A DNA stretch of 64,000 bases from the NCBI GenBank assembly GCA_035506575.1, contig DATJPD010000042.1, positions 1-64,000 of the forward strand, in the 5' to 3' direction. Position 1 is the first letter of the stretch. Each line of letters opens with the position of its first letter. The notes under the pieces were generated by a model. The model saw only the letters and a program-made list of their open reading frames with translations, was not told the DNA's origin and did no database searches. Both the position numbers and the translations under genes were made by a program. Source of the stretch: DATJPD01 sp035506575. Its GTDB lineage: Bacteria > Pseudomonadota > Alphaproteobacteria > CACIAM-22H2. Positions 45,579-53,032 of the stretch are shown here, one piece after another.

Positions 45579-46423
45579 TCTGCGGCTTTCCCCTGCGACG
45601 CCTGGCGGCGGCCGCAATAGTCGGTGTCGGAGCAGACGAACATGCGCCCGCCCTTGTCGTCGGTGATCACCTCGTCGAGGAAGCTCTCGCCCGACCCGCA
45701 CAGCGCGCAGGTGGTGGTCCAGCTCTCGATCCGGAACGGATGGTCCTCGAAATCGAGGCTCTTCACCGACGTATAGGGCGGCACGGCGTAGATGCGCTTC
45801 TCGCGGCCGGCGCCGAACAGCATCAAGGCAGGGCAGCCGTCCATCTTGGGGTTGTCGAATTTCGGGATCGGCGACGGCCGCATCAGATACCGGTCGTTGA
45901 CGATCACCGGATAGTCATAGGCGGTGGCGATATGGCCGTAGCGTGCGACGTCTTCATAGAGGCGCACATGCATCACTGCATAGTCCGAATAGGCATGCAT
46001 GCGCCGCGTCTCGGCCTCGCGCGGCTCGAGCCAGCGCAAGGGCTCCGGGATCGGCACCTGAAAGACGATGATCTGGTCCTCGCGCAGCGGCGTCTCCGGA
46101 ATGCGGTGCCGGGTCTGCACGATCGTCGCCTCTTCGGTGCGCGTGGTCGTGCGCACGCCGGTCGTGCGCGCAAAAAAGCGCCGGATCGACACCGCGTTGG
46201 TGGTGTCGTCCGCACCCTGGTCGATCACCTTCAGCGTATCGTCGGCGCCGATGATGCTCGCGGTCACCTGGATTCCGCCCGTGCCCCAGCCGTAAGGCAG
46301 CGGCATCTCGCGGCTGCCAAACGGCACCTGGTATCCCGGGATCGCCACCGCCTTGAGCACCGACCGGCGGATCATCCGCTTCGTCTGCTCGTCCAGATAC
46401 GCGAAGTTGTAGCCGTCTGTCAT
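45575..46423 (-). CDS. phnJ: Carbon-phosphorus lyase radical-SAM subunit
   Basis: A 282-aa catalytic subunit that breaks the C-P bond of ribosyl methylphosphonate, giving methane and ribosyl cyclic phosphate. The four conserved cysteines are Cys239, Cys242, Cys264 and Cys270 (CALCGSG and CSDTDYCGR), spaced 2, 21 and 5 residues apart, as in E. coli PhnJ. Gly30 in AIPGYQVPF matches the glycyl-radical Gly32. The start overlaps the phnI stop by 4 bp. All key residues are intact. Confidence 0.97.
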   Translation of the reverse strand: MTDGYNFAYLDEQTKRMIRRSVLKAVAIPGYQVPFGSREMPLPYGWGTGGIQVTASIIGADDTLKVIDQGADDTTNAVSIRRFFARTTGVRTTTRTEEATIVQTRHRIPETPLREDQIIVFQVPIPEPLRWLEPREAETRRMHAYSDYAVMHVRLYEDVARYGHIATAYDYPVIVNDRYLMRPSPIPKFDNPKMDGCPALMLFGAGREKRIYAVPPYTSVKSLDFEDHPFRIESWTTTCALCGSGESFLDEVITDDKGGRMFVCSDTDYCGRRQASQGKAAE

Positions 46424-47532
46424 TGCGCGCTCTCGCTCTCGGCCGGCTCCGCCGCCGCCCCCTGCGCGGTTCCAGCCCGGATACGTCTCAGGACGTTGAG
46501 CTCGGCCTGGAAGTCGACATAGTGCGGCAGCTTCAGGTGCTGCACGAAGCCCGAGGCCTCGACGCTGTCGGAGTGATAGAGGACGAACTCCTGGTCCTGC
46601 GCCGGGGCGGCGATCTCCTCGCCGAGCTCGCTCGCCCGCAACGCGCGGTCGACCAGCGCCATGGACATGGCCTTGCGCTCGGCCTCGCCGAACACGAGGC
46701 CGTAGCCGCGCGTGAAGCGCGCAGGCTCGGTCGCCGAGCCCTTGAACTGGTTCACCATCTCGCATTCGGTGACGGTGATCTCGCCGATCGTGATCGGGAA
46801 GCCGAGCTCCTCCGGCTCGATTTCGACCGCGACGTCGCAGGTCCGGATCTCGCCGGCGAACGGATGGTTGCGGCCGTAGCCGCGCTGGGTCGAGTAGCCG
46901 AGGCTCAGCAGGAAGCCTTCGTCGCCGCGCGCCAGGTTCTGCAGGCGCAAGGCGCGCGGGGCCGGAAACTCGAGCGGCTCGCGCGTAAGATCGGGCGGGG
47001 ACGCCTCGTCGCGCCTCTCGCGCTCGATCAGGTCTTCGGCGTTGAGGAACTCGAGCACGCGCGGAATGGCCGCCTCGACACCGTCCGTGGGCCGGGCCGA
47101 CGCCGGTTTGTCCGAGACCGGTCGCGGCTCCGCCAGGCCGAAATCGAGCAGCCGGTGCGTGTAGTCGAAGGTGCCGCCGAGTACCTGGCCGCCCGGCAGG
47201 TCCTTGAACGTCGCCGAGATGCGGCGGCGCACCAGCGCCTCGCCGGTCTCGATCGGCCGCGATTCGGCGAGCCGCGGCAGGGTCGTGCGGTAGGCGCGCA
47301 GCAGGAAGATGGCTTCGACCAGGTCGCCGCGCGCCTGCTTGATCGCCAGCGCCGCCAGCTCGCGGTCGTAGATCGACCCTTCGGTCATCACGCGGTCGAC
47401 CGCCAGCGACAGCTGCTGGCTGATCTGGTCCAACGCGAGCTCCGGCACATCAGGGTTGCCGCGCCGGTTGCGCGCCAGCAGGTCGTGCGCCGCATCGATC
47501 GCCGCCTCGCCGCCTTTGACTGCCACGTACAT
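46420..47532 (-). CDS. phnI: C-P lyase complex subunit PhnI (purine ribonucleoside transferase)
   Basis: A 370-aa core subunit that, with PhnG, H and L, replaces the base of ATP with methylphosphonate. MYVAVKGGEAAIDAAHDLL is the conserved start, SYSTQRGYGRNHPFAGEIR the most conserved stretch, and FVLYHSDSVEASGFVQHLK the C-terminal domain. The length matches the family. It is coupled to phnJ by a 4-bp overlap and starts 9 bp after the phnH stop. Confidence 0.96.
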   Translation of the reverse strand: MYVAVKGGEAAIDAAHDLLARNRRGNPDVPELALDQISQQLSLAVDRVMTEGSIYDRELAALAIKQARGDLVEAIFLLRAYRTTLPRLAESRPIETGEALVRRRISATFKDLPGGQVLGGTFDYTHRLLDFGLAEPRPVSDKPASARPTDGVEAAIPRVLEFLNAEDLIERERRDEASPPDLTREPLEFPAPRALRLQNLARGDEGFLLSLGYSTQRGYGRNHPFAGEIRTCDVAVEIEPEELGFPITIGEITVTECEMVNQFKGSATEPARFTRGYGLVFGEAERKAMSMALVDRALRASELGEEIAAPAQDQEFVLYHSDSVEASGFVQHLKLPHYVDFQAELNVLRRIRAGTAQGAAAEPAESESAQ

Positions 47533-47541
47533 GCGCGTCTC

Positions 47542-48144
47542 CTACAGGTCGACGATCGTCGTCCGCGGAACGGCCGCAAGGCGCCGGCCGCAGACGAACA
47601 CGAGATCGATGCCGAGCGGGAACAGCGGCGCCAATTCGGCGCGGGCCCGCCAGAACTCCGGGCCGATGCCGTCGAGGCGCAGCCGCGCGCTCCCCTTCAG
47701 GCCGGGCCCGCGAAGAACGACGCCGGGCTCCGCCGCCAGTCCGGAAACCGCCGCGACCAGGGTGGTGGAGCGGTCCGGGAACTCGGTGGTGCCAAGGTCG
47801 AAGCTTCCCAACGGCGGGAGGCTTGCGGGATCCCCCGCGAAGGCGAAGCGCGACTCCTTGGGGTCGTCGACCAGCGCCACGCCGCAATGAAAGCGCAGAT
47901 ACGCCGAGGCGCCCCGAACCGCCCCGTCCAGCCAGACGGGGGTCTCGAAATCGAGCAGGGTCAGCGCCAGGGCAGCCGCCGCATCGGGCAGCCCCGACTC
48001 GTTCGCCGCCAGCAGGTCAGCGGGAAGCTCGACGATGCGGCCGGGATGCGCGGTTGCGTCCAGGATCAGCCGGAAACAGCGTTGCGCGTCCGCGACCGGG
48101 TCGCGGAAGCCCGCGCCGACGTCGCTGAGATCGAGCGGACTCAT
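47542..48144 (-). CDS. phnH: C-P lyase complex subunit PhnH
   Basis: A 200-aa core subunit. FRLILDATAHPGRIVELP near the start and LLDFETPVWLDG are typical, and the C-terminal half has LRGPGLKGSARLRLDGI. Its ATGAG start is the exact end of a 64-bp palindromic element that fills the spacer from phnG, so its Shine-Dalgarno GGAGC belongs to that element and can pair with GCTCC five bases upstream. Confidence 0.94.
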   Translation of the reverse strand: MSPLDLSDVGAGFRDPVADAQRCFRLILDATAHPGRIVELPADLLAANESGLPDAAAALALTLLDFETPVWLDGAVRGASAYLRFHCGVALVDDPKESRFAFAGDPASLPPLGSFDLGTTEFPDRSTTLVAAVSGLAAEPGVVLRGPGLKGSARLRLDGIGPEFWRARAELAPLFPLGIDLVFVCGRRLAAVPRTTIVDL

Positions 48145-48208
48145 GCGCCTACGCTCCTATCGGAGCTACGGCGCACGAGACTCGCCCGCCGAAGCTTTAG
48201 CGAAGGCC
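48145..48208 (-). repeat. Palindromic spacer element, full copy A (phnG-phnH)
   Basis: Read on the minus strand, outer arms GCCTTCGCT and AGCGTAGGC pair at 8 of 9 positions, and inner arms AGCTTCGGCG and CGCCGTAGCT at 9 of 10, around GGCGAGTCTCGTG. A small hairpin GCTCC-GATA-GGAGC covers the phnH Shine-Dalgarno. About 61 of 69 bases match copy B, counting the following ATGAG. Confidence 0.8.
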
Positions 48209-48211
48209 GGG

Positions 48212-48691
48212 TCACGCGCCCTGCTCCCGCACCAGGGTGAAGAAATCGACCTTGGTCGCCGCGATCTCGGCCGCCCGCTCCCGCCGGGCGGCGTTGAGCC
48301 GCCCTTCGATGGGCCCGATCACCGCGGCTTCGATCTCGGCATGACGGGCCGGATCCTGCAGCAGCGCATCGAACACCGCCGCGAGCTCCGCGTGCCGGAT
48401 GTCGCGCCCGGCGACGAACGACAACCCGACGACCCGGCGCGCGGGAGTCTCTACCCGCACCGCACAGCGCGTCATCGTCATCTCGCCGAGGTTGAAGGCA
48501 GCCCCCGTGCCGCCCGCGCGCCCGCGGACCAGCACGAGGCCGGTCTCGGGCCGGCGCACATGCGTATAGGCCGGCCGCGCGTCCAGCCCTTGCCAGGCGG
48601 CTTCCAGATCCCCGCGCGCGGCGCGCGCCAGGACCCCCATCCAGCGGCGGCGCTGGGCAGGCTCGGCGTGGGGGGCGCTTGCATCGGGCAT
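48212..48691 (-). CDS. phnG: C-P lyase complex subunit PhnG
   Basis: A 159-aa core subunit and first gene of the leftward C-P lyase operon. RRRWMGVLARAARGDLEAAW is the conserved start; RPETGLVLVRGRAGGTGAAF and FNLGEMTMTRCAV form the most conserved block. It is divergent from phnF across 94 bp that contain a PhnF-type operator. A palindromic element separates it from phnH. Confidence 0.94.
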   Translation of the reverse strand: MPDASAPHAEPAQRRRWMGVLARAARGDLEAAWQGLDARPAYTHVRRPETGLVLVRGRAGGTGAAFNLGEMTMTRCAVRVETPARRVVGLSFVAGRDIRHAELAAVFDALLQDPARHAEIEAAVIGPIEGRLNAARRERAAEIAATKVDFFTLVREQGA

Positions 48692-48719
48692 CCGGCGCTC
48701 CGAAACTGTGTCTTCGAAA

Positions 48720-48738
48720 GTTATCTAGACAACTAGAT
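48720..48738. promoter_or_regulatory. Probable PhnF operator
   Basis: Two overlapping inverted repeats lie between divergent phnG and phnF: GTTATCTAGACAAC (48720-48733), symmetric except for one base pair, and ATCTAG-ACAA-CTAGAT (48723-48738), a perfect 6-bp inverted repeat. HutC/PhnF-type GntR regulators bind such dyads, so this is likely the shared operator. Confidence 0.7.
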
Positions 48739-48785
48739 CAATTTCGGGCACCGTACGCGAAATCGGCCGCGCGAGTAAAGCGGAA

Positions 48786-49556
48786 ATGCGTGATGATTTT
48801 TTGACGAGCCTCGACAACCAGGCGCCGCTGGCTCCGCTGCGCGAAGGCGGCCGCGCGATGTGGCGCCAGATCGAGGACACCCTGGTCGCCGAGATCGCGC
48901 GCGGCGTCTATCCGGCCGAATCGCAACTGCCGACGGAGAAGGAGCTCGCCGAGCGGTTCGATGTGAACCGCCACACCGTGCGCCGGGCGCTCGCCGCCCT
49001 CGCCCAGCGCGGGCTGCTCCTGGTCGAGCAGGGCCGCGGCAGCTTCGTCGTGCGCGATGCGATCGATTACGCGCTCGGCCCGCATACCCGCTTCAGCGAG
49101 AACCTCCTGCGCGCGGGCAAGGAGCCGGCGCACGAGCTGCTGCGCGCCAGCGAGGAATCGGCGAACGAGAACGTCGCACGCAATCTCAAGGTCCGGCCGG
49201 GGACCCGGGTCATTCGACTCGAGACTCTCAGCCGCGCCAACAAGCGGCCGATCACCCTCGGCCGTCATTTCTATCCGGCGCGGCTGGTGCCGGACATGAT
49301 TGCCCAGTTCGAGCGCTGGCGCTCCATCACCAAGGCGCTGCAGCACAGCGGCGTGGCGGACTACAGCCGTGCCTGGACGCGCATCACGGCCCGCCTGCCC
49401 GAGCAGGCGGAGGCCCACCTCCTGCGGCTGTCGACGACCACGCCGGTGCTGGTCACCGAAAGCGTGAACATCGAAAGCCGCGGCCGGCCGGTCGAATACG
49501 GACAGACCTGCTTCGCCTCCGATCGCGTGCAGCTGCTGGTCGATCTGTCGCGGTAA
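48786..49556 (+). CDS. phnF: GntR-family phosphonate regulator PhnF
   Basis: A 256-aa HutC-subfamily repressor. The winged helix spans about 20-90 (LPTEKELAERFDVNRHTVRRAL, then the wing LVEQGRGSFV). The UTRA ligand domain follows, with TRVIRLETLSRANKRPI and VLVTESVNI. It is divergent from phnG, so it probably represses the C-P lyase operon through the dyad at 48720 and releases it when a phosphonate or ribosyl intermediate binds. A second PhnF-like gene follows on the same strand. Confidence 0.92.
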   Translation: MRDDFLTSLDNQAPLAPLREGGRAMWRQIEDTLVAEIARGVYPAESQLPTEKELAERFDVNRHTVRRALAALAQRGLLLVEQGRGSFVVRDAIDYALGPHTRFSENLLRAGKEPAHELLRASEESANENVARNLKVRPGTRVIRLETLSRANKRPITLGRHFYPARLVPDMIAQFERWRSITKALQHSGVADYSRAWTRITARLPEQAEAHLLRLSTTTPVLVTESVNIESRGRPVEYGQTCFASDRVQLLVDLSR

Positions 49557-49570
49557 ACCCGCGGCGACTT

Positions 49571-49588
49571 TTTTCACAAATGTGTCAC
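49571..49588 (+). promoter_or_regulatory. Pho box upstream of the phnF2-phnDCE unit
   Basis: TTTTCACAAATGTGTCAC matches the enterobacterial Pho box consensus CTGTCATAAATCTGTCAC at 14 of 18 positions. Further half-site-like units continue at the same 11-bp phase (AGTCCGT at 49594, TGTCACC at 49605). This suggests PhoB-dependent induction of phosphonate uptake under phosphate starvation. Confidence 0.65.
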
Positions 49589-49603
49589 GGCAGAGTCCGT
49601 GAC
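49584..49603 (+). promoter_or_regulatory. Inverted repeat GTCACGG-N6-CCGTGAC
   Basis: A perfect 7-bp inverted repeat overlapping the last Pho half-site. It could be an operator for one of the two GntR regulators or a secondary consequence of the Pho repeats. Confidence 0.45.
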
Positions 49604-49624
49604 GTGTCACCCGGCCTCTCTACG

Positions 49625-49649
49625 GTCTCGCTCTCAAGGAGAGCGAGAC
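49625..49649 (+). promoter_or_regulatory. Perfect hairpin holding the Shine-Dalgarno of the second phnF-like gene
   Basis: GTCTCGCTCTC and GAGAGCGAGAC form a perfect 11-bp stem around a 3-base loop. The Shine-Dalgarno AAGGAG spans the loop and the 3' arm (49636-49641), so translation of the gene starting at 49656 should be blocked when the stem forms. Confidence 0.7.
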
Positions 49650-49655
49650 GTCTAG

Positions 49656-50384
49656 ATGAGCCTGTACACCACTGACCGGTCTTCGGGGACTCCGCTCTAC
49701 CGGCAGATCAGCCAGACCATCGCCGATGAGGTCCAGCGCCACTATAGCCCGGGCATGCGCCTGCCCTCGGAGCCGGTGCTGGCCGAGCGGTTCTCGGTCA
49801 ACCGGCACACCTTGCGCGCGGCCGTCGACGAGCTGGTGCAGGCGGGGCTCGTCGAGCGCCGGCGGGGGCTCGGCGTCTTCGTGCTCGACGGCGTCGTCAG
49901 CTACGGGATCCACAAGCACACGCGTTTCACCAAGTCGATCGAGAATACAGGCAGCAGTGCCGAGAGCATCGTCATGCGCAAGCAGATCGTGCTCGCGAGC
50001 GACGGCATCGGCCGCCGCCTCAAGCTCGCCGCCGGCGACCGGGTGATCTGGATCGAAACCTTGCGCAAGGTCAACGAAGCGCCCTTCTCGATCGTCTCCC
50101 ATTTCATCCCGGTCGATCTCGGCCGCCCGCTGCTCGACCATTATCACGGCGGCTCGCTGCACGACTGCATCGCCGAGCATCTCGGCGTGCGGCTGGAGCG
50201 GCAGCTGAGCCTCATCACCACCCAGATGCCGCAGGGCGACGACGCGAAGCTGCTCGGCATCGCGCGTCATCAGCCCGTGCTGCGCGTGAAGAGCGTGAAC
50301 GTCGATTCGGGCTCGCAGGTGCCGCTCGAATACTGCCTCACCCGCATGCGCGGCGACCGCGTCGAACTCGAGGTCCGGCTCTAG
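49656..50384 (+). CDS. Second PhnF-like GntR regulator
   Basis: A 242-aa HutC-subfamily regulator distinct from the preceding phnF. The DNA-binding domain has LPSEPVLAERFSVNRHTLRAAV, and the wing is VERRRGLGVFV. The UTRA domain starts near residue 90 (GIHKHTRFTKSI) and includes RVIWIETLRKVNEAPFS. It lies upstream of phnDCE on the same strand and probably controls uptake rather than cleavage. The leader has Pho-box repeats and a hairpin over its ribosome-binding site. TCTAGA, the core of the upstream operator, overlaps its start codon. Confidence 0.9.
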   Translation: MSLYTTDRSSGTPLYRQISQTIADEVQRHYSPGMRLPSEPVLAERFSVNRHTLRAAVDELVQAGLVERRRGLGVFVLDGVVSYGIHKHTRFTKSIENTGSSAESIVMRKQIVLASDGIGRRLKLAAGDRVIWIETLRKVNEAPFSIVSHFIPVDLGRPLLDHYHGGSLHDCIAEHLGVRLERQLSLITTQMPQGDDAKLLGIARHQPVLRVKSVNVDSGSQVPLEYCLTRMRGDRVELEVRL

Positions 50385-50387
50385 TCA

Positions 50388-50399
50388 AAAAAGATACAT
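50388..50399 (+). promoter_or_regulatory. Recurrent 12-mer, variant copy AAAAAGATACAT
   Basis: Differs by one base from the copies at 13118 and 23815. It starts four bases after the stop of the second phnF-like gene and 72 bp before phnD. Confidence 0.35.
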
Positions 50400-50470
50400 G
50401 TGCCCGCCACGAAAACCTTCACCCACAGCACCTAAGCACGGGTGCGGATTGCCAGGAGATGGAGATACTC

Positions 50471-51379
50471 ATGAATAGACAAAAACTAAGCGTCCTCGGA
50501 GCCGCGGCCGGAATCGCCGCAGCGGTCGCGGCGGGGATGCCCGCGTACGCGGCATCGCCCGACTGCCCCAACAACGGCGTCGTCCGCATGGGCGTCGAGC
50601 CGTACGACACCGCACCCCGCCTCATCCCGGTCTACAACGAGATCGCGAAGATGATCGGCGAGAAGATCGACTGCAAGGTCGAGGTCTTCGTCACCACGAG
50701 CTACAACGCCGAGATCGAGGCCATGCGCAACGGCAAGCTCGAGTTCGCGGAATTCGGCCCGCTCGGCTACGTGCTCGCCCATCAGGTCGCCAAGGCCGAG
50801 GCCGTGGCGACGTTCGCCAACGCCGAGGGCAAGCCGGATACCTACTGGGCCAGCCTCGTGACCTACCCGGGCTCCGGCATCAAGACCGTGCAGGACATCA
50901 AGGGCCGGTCCTTCGCGTTCTCGGATCCCGCGTCGACCTCGGGTCATCTCTTCCCGGCCTACGGACTGCGCAAGGCGGGGCTCGACCCGGACAAGGACAT
51001 CAAGGCGATCTACGCCGGCAGCCACACCTCTTCGTTCGAGGCGCTCTACAACAAGAAGGTGGACGCAGGCGAGCTCAACAGCGAGCAGATGGAATCGGCA
51101 ATCCAGCGCGGCCACTACAAGGATGGCGACTTCGTCTTCCTGTGGAAGTCGGATCCCATCCCGATCGATCCGCTCACTGTCCGCGGTGACCTGCCCGCTT
51201 CCTTCAAGGCGAAGCTGATCGCGGTGATCCAGAACATCGACCTCACGAAACTGCCCGAGGCCGATCGCAAGATCATGGGCGTCCACGGCACCAAGACGGT
51301 CCCGACGGACGACCACGCCTTCGACGGGATCCGCGATCTCGTGAAGACGCTGAACATCGATCTCGAGAAGCTGAGCTGA
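50471..51379 (+). CDS. phnD: Phosphonate ABC transporter binding protein PhnD
   Basis: A 302-aa secreted protein with signal peptide ending PAYAAS. VTTSYNAEIEAMRNGKLEF, GPLGYVLAHQVA and FAFSDPASTSGHLFPAYGL line the phosphonate site in the family. ATG 50471 fits GGAG at 50461-50464; ATG 50459 would add four residues and lacks spacing. It is followed by phnC and phnE. The orphan protein at 29118 is a paralogue. Confidence 0.95.
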   Translation: MNRQKLSVLGAAAGIAAAVAAGMPAYAASPDCPNNGVVRMGVEPYDTAPRLIPVYNEIAKMIGEKIDCKVEVFVTTSYNAEIEAMRNGKLEFAEFGPLGYVLAHQVAKAEAVATFANAEGKPDTYWASLVTYPGSGIKTVQDIKGRSFAFSDPASTSGHLFPAYGLRKAGLDPDKDIKAIYAGSHTSSFEALYNKKVDAGELNSEQMESAIQRGHYKDGDFVFLWKSDPIPIDPLTVRGDLPASFKAKLIAVIQNIDLTKLPEADRKIMGVHGTKTVPTDDHAFDGIRDLVKTLNIDLEKLS

Positions 51380-51407
51380 ACACCGGCTGAAGCGCAGGAG
51401 CGTCGTT

Positions 51408-52151
51408 ATGCTCGAAATCCAGTCGTTGTCGTTGCGCTATCCGAACGGCAAGCTCGCGCTGTCCAATTTCAACGTGAGCGTGAACCCCGGCGAGCTCGTC
51501 ATCGTGCTCGGCGGAAACGGCAGCGGCAAGACGACGCTCCTGCGTTGCATCGCGCGGATTTTGATGCCCACCTCGGGCGAGATCCGCGTCAATGGTATCG
51601 ATTTGAGCCAGCTGAATGGCGAGAGGCTCCGCTGCGCGCGGTTGCAACTCGCCATGATTTCGCAGCACGGCAGCCTGGTGAAGCGCCGCAGCGTGCTCGC
51701 CAACGTGGCCACCGGCGCGCTCGGCCGCTGCGCCGACTGGTGGACGACGCTCGGCGGGCTGCCGAAACATGAGCTGGAGGCGGCACGCGGATGCCTGTCC
51801 GAGGTCGGGCTGTCGCACCTCGCCGCCCAGCGCGCCGGGACACTGTCCGGGGGCCAGGCGCAGCGCGTCGCGATCGCCCGTGGGCTGATGCAGCGGCCGC
51901 GAGTGCTGCTGGCGGACGAGCCGGTGGCGAGCCTCGATCCCGAGGCGTCGCACGACATCATGCGCCTGCTGCGGCGTCTGGCGGCTGAAGAGAACCTCGC
52001 CATCCTGTGCGTGCTCCATCAGGTGGAGCTCGCCTACGCGTATGCGGACCGCGTGGTCGGCATACGCGACGGTGGGGTGGCCTTCGACCTGCCGCGTGCC
52101 GAAGTCTCGAAGGACGCCGTCCGCCGCCTCTATCTGAGCGAGGCCGCATGA
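51408..52151 (+). CDS. phnC: Phosphonate ABC transporter ATPase PhnC
   Basis: A 247-aa ABC ATPase. Walker A is GGNGSGKTT, the signature is LSGGQAQRVAIARGLM, Walker B is VLLADEPVASLDPEAS, and the switch His is in VLHQVELAYAYADR. The PhnC-typical stretch MISQHGSLVKRRSVLANV is present. It is separated from phnE by full palindromic element B. Confidence 0.94.
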   Translation: MLEIQSLSLRYPNGKLALSNFNVSVNPGELVIVLGGNGSGKTTLLRCIARILMPTSGEIRVNGIDLSQLNGERLRCARLQLAMISQHGSLVKRRSVLANVATGALGRCADWWTTLGGLPKHELEAARGCLSEVGLSHLAAQRAGTLSGGQAQRVAIARGLMQRPRVLLADEPVASLDPEASHDIMRLLRRLAAEENLAILCVLHQVELAYAYADRVVGIRDGGVAFDLPRAEVSKDAVRRLYLSEAA

Positions 52152-52154
52152 GCC

Positions 52155-52218
52155 CGCCTTCGCTACAGCTACGGCGGGCGAGTCTCGTGCGCCGGAGTTC
52201 CGACAGGAGCAAAGGCGC
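52155..52218 (+). repeat. Palindromic spacer element, full copy B (phnC-phnE)
   Basis: Outer arms GCCTTCGCT and AGCAAAGGC pair at 8 of 9 positions, and inner arms AGCTACGGCG and CGCCGGAGTT at 8 of 10, around GGCGAGTCTCGTG. The element starts three bases after the phnC stop and ends at the ATGAG of phnE, supplying its Shine-Dalgarno GGAGC inside GTTCC-GACA-GGAGC. Confidence 0.8.
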
Positions 52219-53031
52219 ATGAGCACGGCCGATATCCGCCGCGTGCCGCTCGCCGACGACACCTGGGGACATGCGCTCACGATGGCCCTCCGCGCCGTCG
52301 GCGTCGTGCTCGTCGCCCTGGTGATCGTGCAGTCGCTGATCGTCGTCGAAGCGCGGCCGCAGGACCTGATCACCGGCATCCACGGCATGGCCGATATCAT
52401 CCGCCGCGCCACGCCGCCGGATTTTTCGAAGATCGACACGGCCCTGTGGCCGGCGCTCGAGACGGTCGACATCGCGATCTTCGGCACCTTGGCCGGCGTG
52501 ATGATGGCCGTCCCCCTCGCCGTGCTCGCCGCCACGAACGTCACCCCGTCCCGCGCCCTCTACTACGTCGCGCGCGGCATCATCGGCTTTGCCCGCGCCG
52601 TGCCTGACCTCGTCTGGGCGCTCCTGTTCGTGACCGCCGTCGGGCTGGGCCCCTTCCCCGGCGGCCTGGCGCTCGCCGTGCACTCGATCGGCATGCTGGG
52701 CCGGCTCTTCGCCGAGACGATCGAGCACATGGACATGGCGCCGGTCGACGCGCTGGCTCTCACCGGGGCAAGGCGCGTGCAGATCTTCACGCATGGCATC
52801 GTGCCCTCGATCCTGCCGTCGCTCCTCGGCATCAGCCTCTACCGGCTGGACGAGAACATCCGCTCCTCGCTCGTGCTGGGCTTCGTCGGAGCGGGCGGAA
52901 TCGGCTTCCAGCTCCTGACCGCGATGAACCTCTTCCAGTATCGCGAGGTCTCGCTGCTCCTGATCGTCATCTTCGTGATCGTGCTGACGGTCGAGCGCGG
53001 CTCGGCGGCCTTGCGCGCCCGGCTGGCCTAG
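52219..53031 (+). CDS. phnE: Phosphonate ABC transporter permease PhnE
   Basis: A 270-aa inner-membrane permease with about six helices. The coupling (EAA) loop is in DALALTGARRVQIFTHGIVP, and YRLDENIRSSLVLGFVGAGG is the conserved C-terminal PhnE stretch. The start lies at the end of palindromic element B. It is convergent with the second phnM gene, whose stop is one base beyond. Confidence 0.94.
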   Translation: MSTADIRRVPLADDTWGHALTMALRAVGVVLVALVIVQSLIVVEARPQDLITGIHGMADIIRRATPPDFSKIDTALWPALETVDIAIFGTLAGVMMAVPLAVLAATNVTPSRALYYVARGIIGFARAVPDLVWALLFVTAVGLGPFPGGLALAVHSIGMLGRLFAETIEHMDMAPVDALALTGARRVQIFTHGIVPSILPSLLGISLYRLDENIRSSLVLGFVGAGGIGFQLLTAMNLFQYREVSLLLIVIFVIVLTVERGSAALRARLA

Positions 53032-53032
53032 C

